Of a stretch of DNA of 64,000 nucleotides, positions 1 through 6,658 are shown in pieces. Origin of the DNA: Streptomyces broussonetiae. Its GTDB lineage: Bacteria > Actinomycetota > Actinomycetes > Streptomycetales > Streptomycetaceae. The position numbers and the translations under genes are program-made. Below the pieces are notes generated by a model, which was not told the DNA's origin, did not search any database, and saw only the letters and a list, made by a program, of their open reading frames with translations. Numbering within the stretch: position 1 is the stretch's first letter; the number at the start of each line of letters is the position of its first letter. Location: NCBI RefSeq assembly GCF_009796285.1, contig NZ_CP047020.1, forward strand, positions 2,790,001-2,854,000, in the 5' to 3' direction.

Positions 1-1758
1 GAGGTGCTGCAGGTGCACGGGCGGGCGTCGGCCTCGGTGCAGGACGCGGTGCTGACGGGCGGGGAGCGGCGCCGGGTGGTCCTGGCCACGTCGGTCGCCG
101 AGTCGTCACTGACCGTGCCCGGGGTGCGGGTGGTCGTCGATGCGGGGCTGGCGCGGGAGCCGCGGGTGGACCACGCGCGCGGGCTGAGCGGACTGACGAC
201 CGTACGGGCGTCGCGGGCGGCCGGGCGGCAGCGGGCCGGGCGAGCGGGGCGTGAGGCGCCGGGGGTGGTGTACCGGTGCTGGACGCAGGCCGAGGACGGG
301 CGTCTGCCGGCCTTTCCGACGCCGGAGATCAAGCTGGCCGACCTGACCGCGTTCGCCCTCCAGGCGGCCTGCTGGGGCGATCCGGACGCCTCCGGGCTGG
401 CCTTGCTGGATCCGCCGCCGGGCGGGGCGATGGCCGCCGGGCGCTCCGCCCTGGCAGCCGTGGGGGCGGTGGATCCCGCCGGGCGGGCCACGGACGTCGG
501 GGTGCGGTTGGCCCGGCTGGGGGTGCACCCGCGACTGGGGCGGGCGTTGTTGGACACCTCGGGTGAGGGCGCGGAGGTTGTCGCGCTGCTCTCGGAAGAG
601 GTGCCGCGCGAGTACGGGGATGATCTTGCGGATGCCTTGCGCCGCGCCCGACGCGGAGGTGACGCCTACGCCGCACAGTGGGCTGCGGAGGTTCGGCGGC
701 TGCGGGCCGTCTCTTCGGATCCGTCCGGCCCGCCCGCCCGCGACGCCCGCCCGCAAGGTGCTCTCGAAGTCGGGCCGGGCACCAGTGACGACCGGCTCGC
801 CGGGCTGGTCGCCGCGCTCGCCTTTCCCGAGCGTGTCGCCAGGCTCGACGGCGGGTCGTATCTCATGGCCTCCGGGACACGGGCCGAGTGGGCGCAGGGG
901 TCGGCGGTGCGAGGAGCGCCGTGGATCGTCGTCGCGGTTGCCGACCGGCCGGGCGGCACCGGGCACGCGCGTGTGCGGCTCGGGGCCGCCGTGGCGCAGG
1001 ACGTGGCGCTCGCGGCCGCCGGACCTCTGCTCGCCGAACGGGACGAGGTGCACTGGGCCGATGGGGACGTCGTCGCCCGGCATGTCGAGCGGCTGGGGGC
1101 GATCGAGCTGGCCGTACGGCCGCTGAAGGACGCCGATCCGCCACTCGTACGCGCTGCCCTTCTCGAAGGTCTGCAGCAGGAGGGGTTCGGGCTGCTTCGG
1201 TGGTCGGCGGAGGCGCGGGTACTGCGGCAGCGGCTGGCGTTTGTGCGGACGCACCTCGGGGAGCCGTGGCCGGACGTGTCCGACGACGCGCTGCACGCGC
1301 GCGTGGACGAGTGGCTGGAACCGGAGCTGGGCAGGGCCCGGCGCCGGGCCGATCTCGCGCGGATCGACGCCGGACAGGCGCTCGCCCGGCTGCTGCCCTG
1401 GGCGAGCGGAGATGCCGTCCGGCTGGATGAACTCGCGCCCGAGCGGATCGTCGTACCCAGTGGGTCCAGAATCCGGATCGACTACGACGACCCCGAGCGG
1501 CCGGTGCTCGCCGTCAAGTTGCAGGAGATGTTCGGGCTTCAGGAGACGCCGGCCGTGGCGGGGGTGCCGCTGCTGGTGCATCTGCTCTCCCCCGCCGGGC
1601 GGCCCGCCGCCGTCACCGCCGACCTCTCGTCCTTCTGGAAGGACGGCTACAAGGGCGTACGCGCGGAGCTGCGCGGACGGTATCCGAAGCATCCGTGGCC
1701 CGAGGACCCGGCGGCCGCCGAGCCCACCCGGCACACCAGCGCGAGGCTCAGGCGTTGA
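1..1758 (+). CDS. hrpB: ATP-dependent helicase HrpB, 3' part (5' end outside window)
   Basis: C-terminal 585 residues of a DEAH-box RNA helicase of the HrpB type; the reading frame is open at base 1, so the N-terminal ATPase domain lies upstream of the window. Visible near the start are helicase motif V (SSLTVPGVRVVVDAGL) and motif VI (QRAGRAGR), both used for ATP hydrolysis and RNA strand movement. A helicase-associated region follows, and the HrpB-specific C-terminal domain (KLQEMFGLQETP, LLSPAGRPAAVTADLSSFW) fills the last ~200 residues. HrpB is cytoplasmic and its exact substrate in actinobacteria is not established. The stop codon overlaps the convergent DUF3068 gene by 11 bp. The family call is secure from the C-terminal signature. 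Confidence 0.9.
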   Translation, partial: EVLQVHGRASASVQDAVLTGGERRRVVLATSVAESSLTVPGVRVVVDAGLAREPRVDHARGLSGLTTVRASRAAGRQRAGRAGREAPGVVYRCWTQAEDGRLPAFPTPEIKLADLTAFALQAACWGDPDASGLALLDPPPGGAMAAGRSALAAVGAVDPAGRATDVGVRLARLGVHPRLGRALLDTSGEGAEVVALLSEEVPREYGDDLADALRRARRGGDAYAAQWAAEVRRLRAVSSDPSGPPARDARPQGALEVGPGTSDDRLAGLVAALAFPERVARLDGGSYLMASGTRAEWAQGSAVRGAPWIVVAVADRPGGTGHARVRLGAAVAQDVALAAAGPLLAERDEVHWADGDVVARHVERLGAIELAVRPLKDADPPLVRAALLEGLQQEGFGLLRWSAEARVLRQRLAFVRTHLGEPWPDVSDDALHARVDEWLEPELGRARRRADLARIDAGQALARLLPWASGDAVRLDELAPERIVVPSGSRIRIDYDDPERPVLAVKLQEMFGLQETPAVAGVPLLVHLLSPAGRPAAVTADLSSFWKDGYKGVRAELRGRYPKHPWPEDPAAAEPTRHTSARLRR

Positions 1759-2740
1759 CCGGTTCCGGCTCCGGCGACTGCGTGGGGGCCGGGTCCCGGG
1801 GGCGGCGGGAGCGGGCCTCCAGGTAGAGGGAGAGGGCCAGCAGCAGGACGCCGAGGATCAGGGAGCCCCAGGGGACGTACGAGGTGAGCATCAGGACGAG
1901 GGTGCGGTTGTGCTTGACCAGGGCGACGGTGTGCTCGATGTAGTCCTCGCGCATCTTCACGTCCCCGGCGAACGCCGTGACCTTGGCGCGGCCGCCGAGC
2001 AGGGTGCCGCCGCGCAGCTCCTCCTGGTGCAGTTCCTCGCCGTAGACCGGGGCGCCGGTGACCGGTTCGACCCAGAACTTGCGGACCGTGCTGTACCAGC
2101 GGGTCGTGCCCGTCCTGGCGACCGTTTCCGGTGTGATGCCCTGGACGGGCATGCTCTTGGGCATGGGGACCTTGGTCCAGGGGATGGTCTGCTCGAAGTA
2201 GTAGACCATCAGGCCGCGGAAGGTCTGGGTGCCCTTGTAGTGGATGGGGCTCGTGGTGCGGGTCTGCGCGTCGAAGTACTCGTAGTCGCGCTTCTGCGTG
2301 AGGAACGGCCACTTGAACTCGATGCCCTGGCGGGTGACCGGGTCGCCGTCGACCATCTCGCCGGTGGCGTGCACCGGGTCCTGGGTGTGGGCGTCGAAGA
2401 TGTAGCGCTCGGGGATCTTGGAGACCATCTTGCCGTCGGGGCCCTGGACGTAGGACAGGCTGTCCCAGACGACGACCGGCCGCCCCGCCGTCCTCTCGAT
2501 CTTCTTCGCGGCCTCCACGTTGCCCTTGAGGGTCTGCACGATGGTGACCTTGGGGACCTTTTTGGCGTGCATGGTGCCGTAGTCGAGGAGGGTGGCGTCC
2601 TTGGCCTCCAGGACCATGTCCTGGTACTGGTTCGCGGGGATCCTGGCCAGGCGCGGGAAGGCGTACCAGCGCATGAGCGGGGACAGCGCCGCGCAGAAGA
2701 CGGCGCAGGCGAGCAGGACCAGGCTTGCCTTGCGGCGCAT
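1748..2740 (-). CDS. DUF3068 (PorA-like family) membrane-anchored protein
   Basis: 330-residue protein with an N-terminal membrane segment (KASLVLLACAVFCAALSPL), a long extracytoplasmic domain, and a second hydrophobic segment near the C terminus (SLILGVLLLALSLYLEA) before a short charged tail. This two-anchor layout and the text around YIFDAHTQDPVHATGE and FEQTIPWTKV fit the actinobacterial DUF3068 family, sometimes named porin PorA-like. The function is unknown; it is probably an envelope protein with its central domain outside the membrane. It converges on the hrpB-like gene with an 11-bp overlap, and a 44-codon gene lies immediately upstream on the same strand. Confidence 0.85.
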   Translation of the reverse strand: MRRKASLVLLACAVFCAALSPLMRWYAFPRLARIPANQYQDMVLEAKDATLLDYGTMHAKKVPKVTIVQTLKGNVEAAKKIERTAGRPVVVWDSLSYVQGPDGKMVSKIPERYIFDAHTQDPVHATGEMVDGDPVTRQGIEFKWPFLTQKRDYEYFDAQTRTTSPIHYKGTQTFRGLMVYYFEQTIPWTKVPMPKSMPVQGITPETVARTGTTRWYSTVRKFWVEPVTGAPVYGEELHQEELRGGTLLGGRAKVTAFAGDVKMREDYIEHTVALVKHNRTLVLMLTSYVPWGSLILGVLLLALSLYLEARSRRPRDPAPTQSPEPEPVNA

Positions 2741-2768
2741 GCGAGGCCTCCCTCCCGGACGGGCGTGG

Positions 2769-2903
2769 CTACGGGTGCGAGGGCACCGTCGTCAGCAGCG
2801 GCTTGGGGGACGTCCGGCCCGACGGCGAGCCCATCGCGCTGATCGTGAGGACCAGGGCGAGCGCGAGGGCGAAACCGGTCGCAGCGGCGATCAGTGCGCG
2901 CAT
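2769..2903 (-). CDS. SPW_0924-type small membrane protein
   Basis: 44-codon gene. The product begins MRALIAAATGFALALALVLT, a single N-terminal membrane or signal segment, and ends in a short polar tail with SPKPLLTTVP. It resembles a short conserved Streptomyces family recognised by this tail; the name comes from memory, not a search. The start was chosen because an ATG is preceded by a purine-rich GGGAGGCCCCG stretch, and the gene sits 28 bp upstream of the DUF3068 start on the same strand, so the two are probably co-transcribed. The function is unknown. Confidence 0.6.
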   Translation of the reverse strand: MRALIAAATGFALALALVLTISAMGSPSGRTSPKPLLTTVPSHP

Positions 2904-3027
2904 CGGGGCCTCCCGGCGAGCGGAACGGTTCCTGACGGTCGGCGTCCCGCCAGTTCCTGATGGAGTGTCAGGTCCGGCACCGTAGCAACGGGCGGGCGAG
3001 ATGAGAACAGCGGTGCACGTACGAACG

Positions 3028-3063
3028 AGGGCGCCCTGCCCGCTGGTGCGAGAAGGGCGCCCT
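3028..3063 (-). terminator. Hairpin downstream of the lytic transglycosylase gene
   Basis: Two copies of the self-complementary decamer AGGGCGCCCT (3028-3037 and 3054-3063) are separated by 16 bases and can pair as a 10-bp G+C stem. They lie just past the stop codon (3080) of the minus-strand transglycosylase gene, as expected for a terminator. There is no U-tract, which is normal for Streptomyces. Confidence 0.5.
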
Positions 3064-3079
3064 GCTGGTCCGTGTGGGG

Positions 3080-4813
3080 TCAGGACGAGGCGGAGGAGGT
3101 GGGCGAGGGGCTCGGCGACGGGCTCGCCGTGGTGTCGGCCGCGGCGACGTTCAGCTCGACGGTGAGCGTCGTGCCGCCGGTGGTGGTGATCCGGAGCAGG
3201 AAGGTGCCGGTGTTGTCGTCGGCGTACAGCTTCGGCAGCGTGAGCAGGCCCTTGCCGTCGGTCTGCAGGCCGGTGAGGGTGCGCACCGTCTTGCCCTTGG
3301 CGTCCTTGAAGTAGGGGCCCTTGTCGTTCTCGCTGGTGTCGAGGGGCGACTTGATCAGCGTGGCGGTGGCCGCGACCTTGTCCGCGACGGCGCCCTTGTA
3401 CGTCGCCTTCACCTGGACCTGGTCGGCGAACTCGCCGCCCGGGGTGCAGGTGAGCGGGGTGTCGCTGGTGCGGGTCAGGGTGTCGGCGACGCGGGCGGTG
3501 ACGGTGGCCGTGTAGTCGACGCCCTTGGCCGAGCGGCCCACGACGGCCGTGGTGACCTTGAAGTCGCCGGTCTTCTCTCCCGCCCGGAGCGCGGGGGCGA
3601 GCGCGACGCCCTGGGCGTCGGTGGCGACCGTGGCCACCTTCTCGCCACCGGTGAAGGTGGTGTCGGTGTCGCCGCTGATCGTGAACCGGATACGCACCTT
3701 GGCGACGGACTTGCCGGCCTTGGTCTCGGCGCGGGTGGAGATCCGCTCGGTGAAGGCGTCGCCGGCCATCGCGGTGAGTTGGGTGGTGCCCGCGTCCTGG
3801 AGGTGGTCCACGGTGTCGGTGGGGGTGGGCGTGGGCGTCGGGGCGGGCGGCTTCGACGGGGTCGGGCCGGGGCTCCCGCTGCCTCCCCCGGGCTTCGGGG
3901 TGGGCTTGTTCTTCGGCGGCTTCGGCGGCGTGGGCGTCGGGGACTCGGTGTGCCGGGTGCCGTCGTCGCTGCGGCGCCCGGGCACGCTGCCGCTGCCGTC
4001 GGGGACGGAGTAGGTGCCCTTGCGGTAGTACTCCAGCCAGCTCAGGACCGTGTTCAGGTAGTCCTGCGAGTCGTTGTAGCTGAGGATCGCGCTGTGCAGC
4101 CCGTCCTCGCCAGAGAGGTCCCAGTCGTTGCGGCACAGGTAGTGGCCGGCGGCGAGGGCGGCGTCGTAGACGTTGTTGGGGTCCTTCTTGCCGTCGCCGT
4201 TGCCGTCGCGGCCGGCCCAGGCCCAGGTCGACGGGATGAACTGCATGGGGCCGACGGCCCGGTCGTACTCGGCACTGCCGTCGTAGGCCCCGTGGTCGGT
4301 GTCCTTGATGAGCGCGAAGCCGTTGCCGTCGAGCACCGGGCCCAGGATGGGGGTCAGCGTGGTGCCGTCGGCATCGACCCGGCCGCCGTCGGCGTGGCCC
4401 GACTCGACCTTGCCGATGGCGGCGAGGAGTTGCCAGGGCAGGTTGCAGCCGGGCTTGGAGGAGCGCAGTTCGGCCTCGGCCTTCTTGTAGGCGTCGAGGA
4501 CCGTCGCCGGTATGCCGGCCTCCGCGTCTCCCTGGACGACCGGGGTTCCGGCGGTCGGCGAGGAGCTGGGGCCCGGGCTGGGGTTGGGGCTGTTCAGCGG
4601 CGGGAGGTCCGTGTAGTACGGGGAGTTGCCGGTGGCGTTGCCCTCGGAGGCCGCGCCCGGGACGGGCGTGGAGGCGCCGGCCGTCGTCTGTCTGCTGTGG
4701 TCCCGGCCGGTCGCTCCCGGTGCCTGGGACGCGGACAGAGCCGCGACCGCCGCCGCGGCCACGGCGGTGGTTGCCGCCCCCTTGCGCAGCCGCCTGCCGA
4801 AATGCGCCGCCAT
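3080..4813 (-). CDS. Secreted lytic murein transglycosylase with C-terminal beta-domain
   Basis: 577-residue peptidoglycan lytic transglycosylase. Residues ~10-33 form a signal or anchor segment (KGAATTAVAAAAVAALSASQ). The SLT/MltB-like domain covers ~120-265, with the presumed catalytic Glu137 in KVESGH, then AVGPMQFIPSTWAWAGRD and NVYDAALAAGHYLC. A proline/threonine-rich linker follows, then a C-terminal part rich in beta-like segments (DTDTTFTGGEKVATV), possibly Ig-like folds for wall attachment. Such enzymes cleave glycan strands non-hydrolytically outside the cell during growth or spore development. A good Shine-Dalgarno (AGGAGGGG) lies 8 bases before the ATG. The catalytic domain is clear; the C-terminal domain is not assigned. 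Confidence 0.88.
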   Translation of the reverse strand: MAAHFGRRLRKGAATTAVAAAAVAALSASQAPGATGRDHSRQTTAGASTPVPGAASEGNATGNSPYYTDLPPLNSPNPSPGPSSSPTAGTPVVQGDAEAGIPATVLDAYKKAEAELRSSKPGCNLPWQLLAAIGKVESGHADGGRVDADGTTLTPILGPVLDGNGFALIKDTDHGAYDGSAEYDRAVGPMQFIPSTWAWAGRDGNGDGKKDPNNVYDAALAAGHYLCRNDWDLSGEDGLHSAILSYNDSQDYLNTVLSWLEYYRKGTYSVPDGSGSVPGRRSDDGTRHTESPTPTPPKPPKNKPTPKPGGGSGSPGPTPSKPPAPTPTPTPTDTVDHLQDAGTTQLTAMAGDAFTERISTRAETKAGKSVAKVRIRFTISGDTDTTFTGGEKVATVATDAQGVALAPALRAGEKTGDFKVTTAVVGRSAKGVDYTATVTARVADTLTRTSDTPLTCTPGGEFADQVQVKATYKGAVADKVAATATLIKSPLDTSENDKGPYFKDAKGKTVRTLTGLQTDGKGLLTLPKLYADDNTGTFLLRITTTGGTTLTVELNVAAADTTASPSPSPSPTSSASS

Positions 4814-5125
4814 AGACTGAACCCCTCCTGTGGACGCCCCTGCGCCCGTCTCCGTCCGTCTGCCTCGCTCCGGTGTGACGGTTGACCCGGTGTTCCGGTT
4901 GCGTCTGTTGCGCCGTTCCCTCTGTGTGGTGTGCGACCGTGTGCCTGCCCGGCGCCGCAGGTGACCCTACGGCAACTTGCTTGGCGCGGGCACCTGTTCA
5001 CGTCCGATTTTCACCGGTTGGCCAACTCTCGTTGTCGCCCGTGGAGCCGGCGGGGTTCCCGCATACTGAACAGGCCTGACCACCGGCTCCGACGGTGTGG
5101 CCGACGACCGTTCGAGGGGGCCCTG
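4814..5125. other. Divergent intergenic region, no gene seen
   Basis: 312 bp between the divergent transglycosylase and DUF4184 genes; it must carry both promoters. It contains a perfect 10-bp palindrome (GTTGGCCAAC, 5018-5027). I looked for a c-di-AMP (ydaO) riboswitch, which precedes some Streptomyces wall-hydrolase genes, and could not find convincing core motifs. No convincing -35/-10 pair was found. Confidence 0.5.
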
Positions 5126-5994
5126 TTGCCGTTCACACTCAGCCATGCGGCGGCCGTCCTGCCCGCGGTCCGCCGGGACGGGACCGGACGCGGCCCGCTG
5201 GTGCCGGCGGTGCTCGTCGCGGCCCCCTTCGCGCCCGCATGACCTTCTGTGCCGCAAGTGTCCTGCCGGGCGGAATGGAATCCGGCACGGTCACGCACGC
5301 GTTCGCCGGGGTCGTCACGGTCGACGTGCTCATCGCCTGGGCCCTGGTGGGGCTGTGGCTGCTGGTCCGGGAACCGTTGCTCGCGCTGCTGCCCCGGGCC
5401 GTGCAGGGGCGGCCGGCGGCCCTGCTGCGCTGCGGTGCGCCACGCGCGCGCGTACGGGCCGCCGCGGTGGGGTGGTGGTACGTCTCCGCGGTGCTCGGCG
5501 GGCTGACGCATGTGGTGTGGGACGCGTTCACGCACGACTGCCGGTGGGGGGCGCGGCTGGTCCCGGCCGTCGAGCACGACCGCCTGCTCGGCGTGCCGCT
5601 GTTCTCGTGGCTGCAGTACGGCTCGTCCGTGGCGGGCGCGGCCGTGCTCGCGGTGTTCGCCGCTCGGGCGCTGCGGCGGCCGGCGGGCGGGGTGCCGGCG
5701 GGGGTGCCGGTGCTCTCCGTGCGGGACCGGTGGCGGGCCGCGGCGGTCATCGGCGGCTGCGCGGTGGCCAGGGCGGTGCAGCGGGTGGCGCGGGAGTGGC
5801 CGGGCGCAGGCGCGTCGGCCCGGCTGTGGGAACTGGTGCCGGCCCTGTGCTTCGGGGTGGGCGCGGGGCTCGTCCCGGGGCTGCTGCTGTACGCCGGCGG
5901 GGTCAGGGTGCGGCGTCGGGACCCGGCGCCGGACGGTCCTGGCGGTCCCGGCGAGGCGGTCGCTGCGCGTCGGAGGCGGCCGGTCGCTCGGTGA
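5126..5994 (+). pseudogene. DUF4184 family membrane protein, frameshifted near residue 38
   Basis: The family start LPFTLSHAAAVLP begins at a TTG (5126) with GAGGGGG five bases upstream. This frame ends after 38 residues at ...FAPA-stop (TGA 5240-5242). The family continues in the next frame with MTFCAASVLPGGMESGTVTH from ATG 5239, running to 5994 with several membrane segments (VTVDVLIAWALVGLWLLV; LCFGVGAGLVPGLLLYAGG). Restoring one missing base near 5236 (GCCCGCATGACC to GCCCGACATGACC) would give the expected junction FAPDMTF. This is therefore a one-base deletion in an integral membrane protein of unknown function, or a sequencing error. The two parts overlap as ATGA, so translational coupling cannot be excluded. 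Confidence 0.75.
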
Positions 5995-6322
5995 GGGACG
6001 CGACGAAGACCGTGAGGGTGGGTCGGGGGCGCGATCTGGGGATCAGCGCGAGCGCCAGGGCGAGATAGCCGCGGGCCAGGTCGGCCCACTGCCGCCAGTC
6101 CGGGACGTGGTCCGTGCAGGCGGTCGGGCCGGCGAGTCTGCGCCGCAGGTCCGTGGCGGCCGTGCGTACGGTCTCGGCCAGGTCTGCGGGGACGCGGGCG
6201 GTGCTTGCGTCGGCCGCGAGGGCCGGGACCGGCGAGGCGAGCAGGGCCTGCGCCGAGGCGGTGTCCGCCCAGGCCCGGGTGTCTGCCTCGGGCGTCCGGC
6301 GGTGAAGCATGCGTATACCCAT
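5903..6322 (-). CDS. Hypothetical protein
   Basis: 139-residue protein starting MGIRMLHRRTPEADTRAWAD. Alanine- and arginine-rich with no motif I recognise; the middle (GPTACTDHVPDWRQWADLARGYLALALAL) looks like a conserved helical core, and the tail is proline/arginine-rich. Its 3' end overlaps the convergent DUF4184 gene by 92 bp, so the C terminus may be less conserved. The ATG at 6322 was preferred over upstream starts because the residues before it look non-coding. The function is unknown. Confidence 0.55.
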   Translation of the reverse strand: MGIRMLHRRTPEADTRAWADTASAQALLASPVPALAADASTARVPADLAETVRTAATDLRRRLAGPTACTDHVPDWRQWADLARGYLALALALIPRSRPRPTLTVFVASLTERPAASDAQRPPRRDRQDRPAPGPDAAP

Positions 6323-6658
6323 GCCCGCAGTGTTGCGGCTGCGGGGGGTGTGGGGCGTTTTGGCGGGGGCCACGTGAGTGACGGGCCCTGCGGGAATTTG
6401 GCCGGTTTGTTGTGCTGGAGCCGGTTGATTGTGCGGGTGGGTGAGGCGGCGCGGGGGGCGGCGACGGGTTCGGCACCGCGGGGTGCCGCCGTCTCGCCCG
6501 AACGCAGTTACCGCCGAGAAGGATCTCTCGGTGCGGTGGGCGAGCCGGGCGGGACTGGAACCGCGCGGTGGGCGAGCCTGGCGGTGGTGGAACCTGCGGT
6601 GGCGGAACCGCGCGGTGGCGGCGGGGGGCCTGCCTCCTCCGCCACCGCCCTGCGCAGG
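6323..6658. repeat. Intergenic region with degenerate GC-rich repeats
   Basis: 336 bp without a gene. From 6534 a unit beginning CGGTGGGCGAGCC recurs after 32 bases (6566) and then decays into shorter GCGGTGG/GGAACC units up to about 6611. The unit spacing is not a multiple of three and no frame looks coding. The run leads directly into the hairpin at 6612-6648. It is probably a simple local duplication. Confidence 0.45.
6612..6648 (-). terminator. Candidate polA terminator
   Basis: GCGGTGGCGG (6612-6621) pairs perfectly with CCGCCACCGC (6639-6648) across a 17-base loop, starting 11 bases after the polA stop codon on the minus strand. No U-tract. Confidence 0.45.

Noticed and set aside
3074..4885. 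603-codon frame opposite the lytic transglycosylase
   Set aside because: Shadow of the transglycosylase; composition is Gly/Val/Arg with no recognisable domain.
4814..5125. Possible c-di-AMP (ydaO) riboswitch before the transglycosylase
   Set aside because: Checked both strands for the conserved core; only scattered G-rich fragments, no consistent fold.
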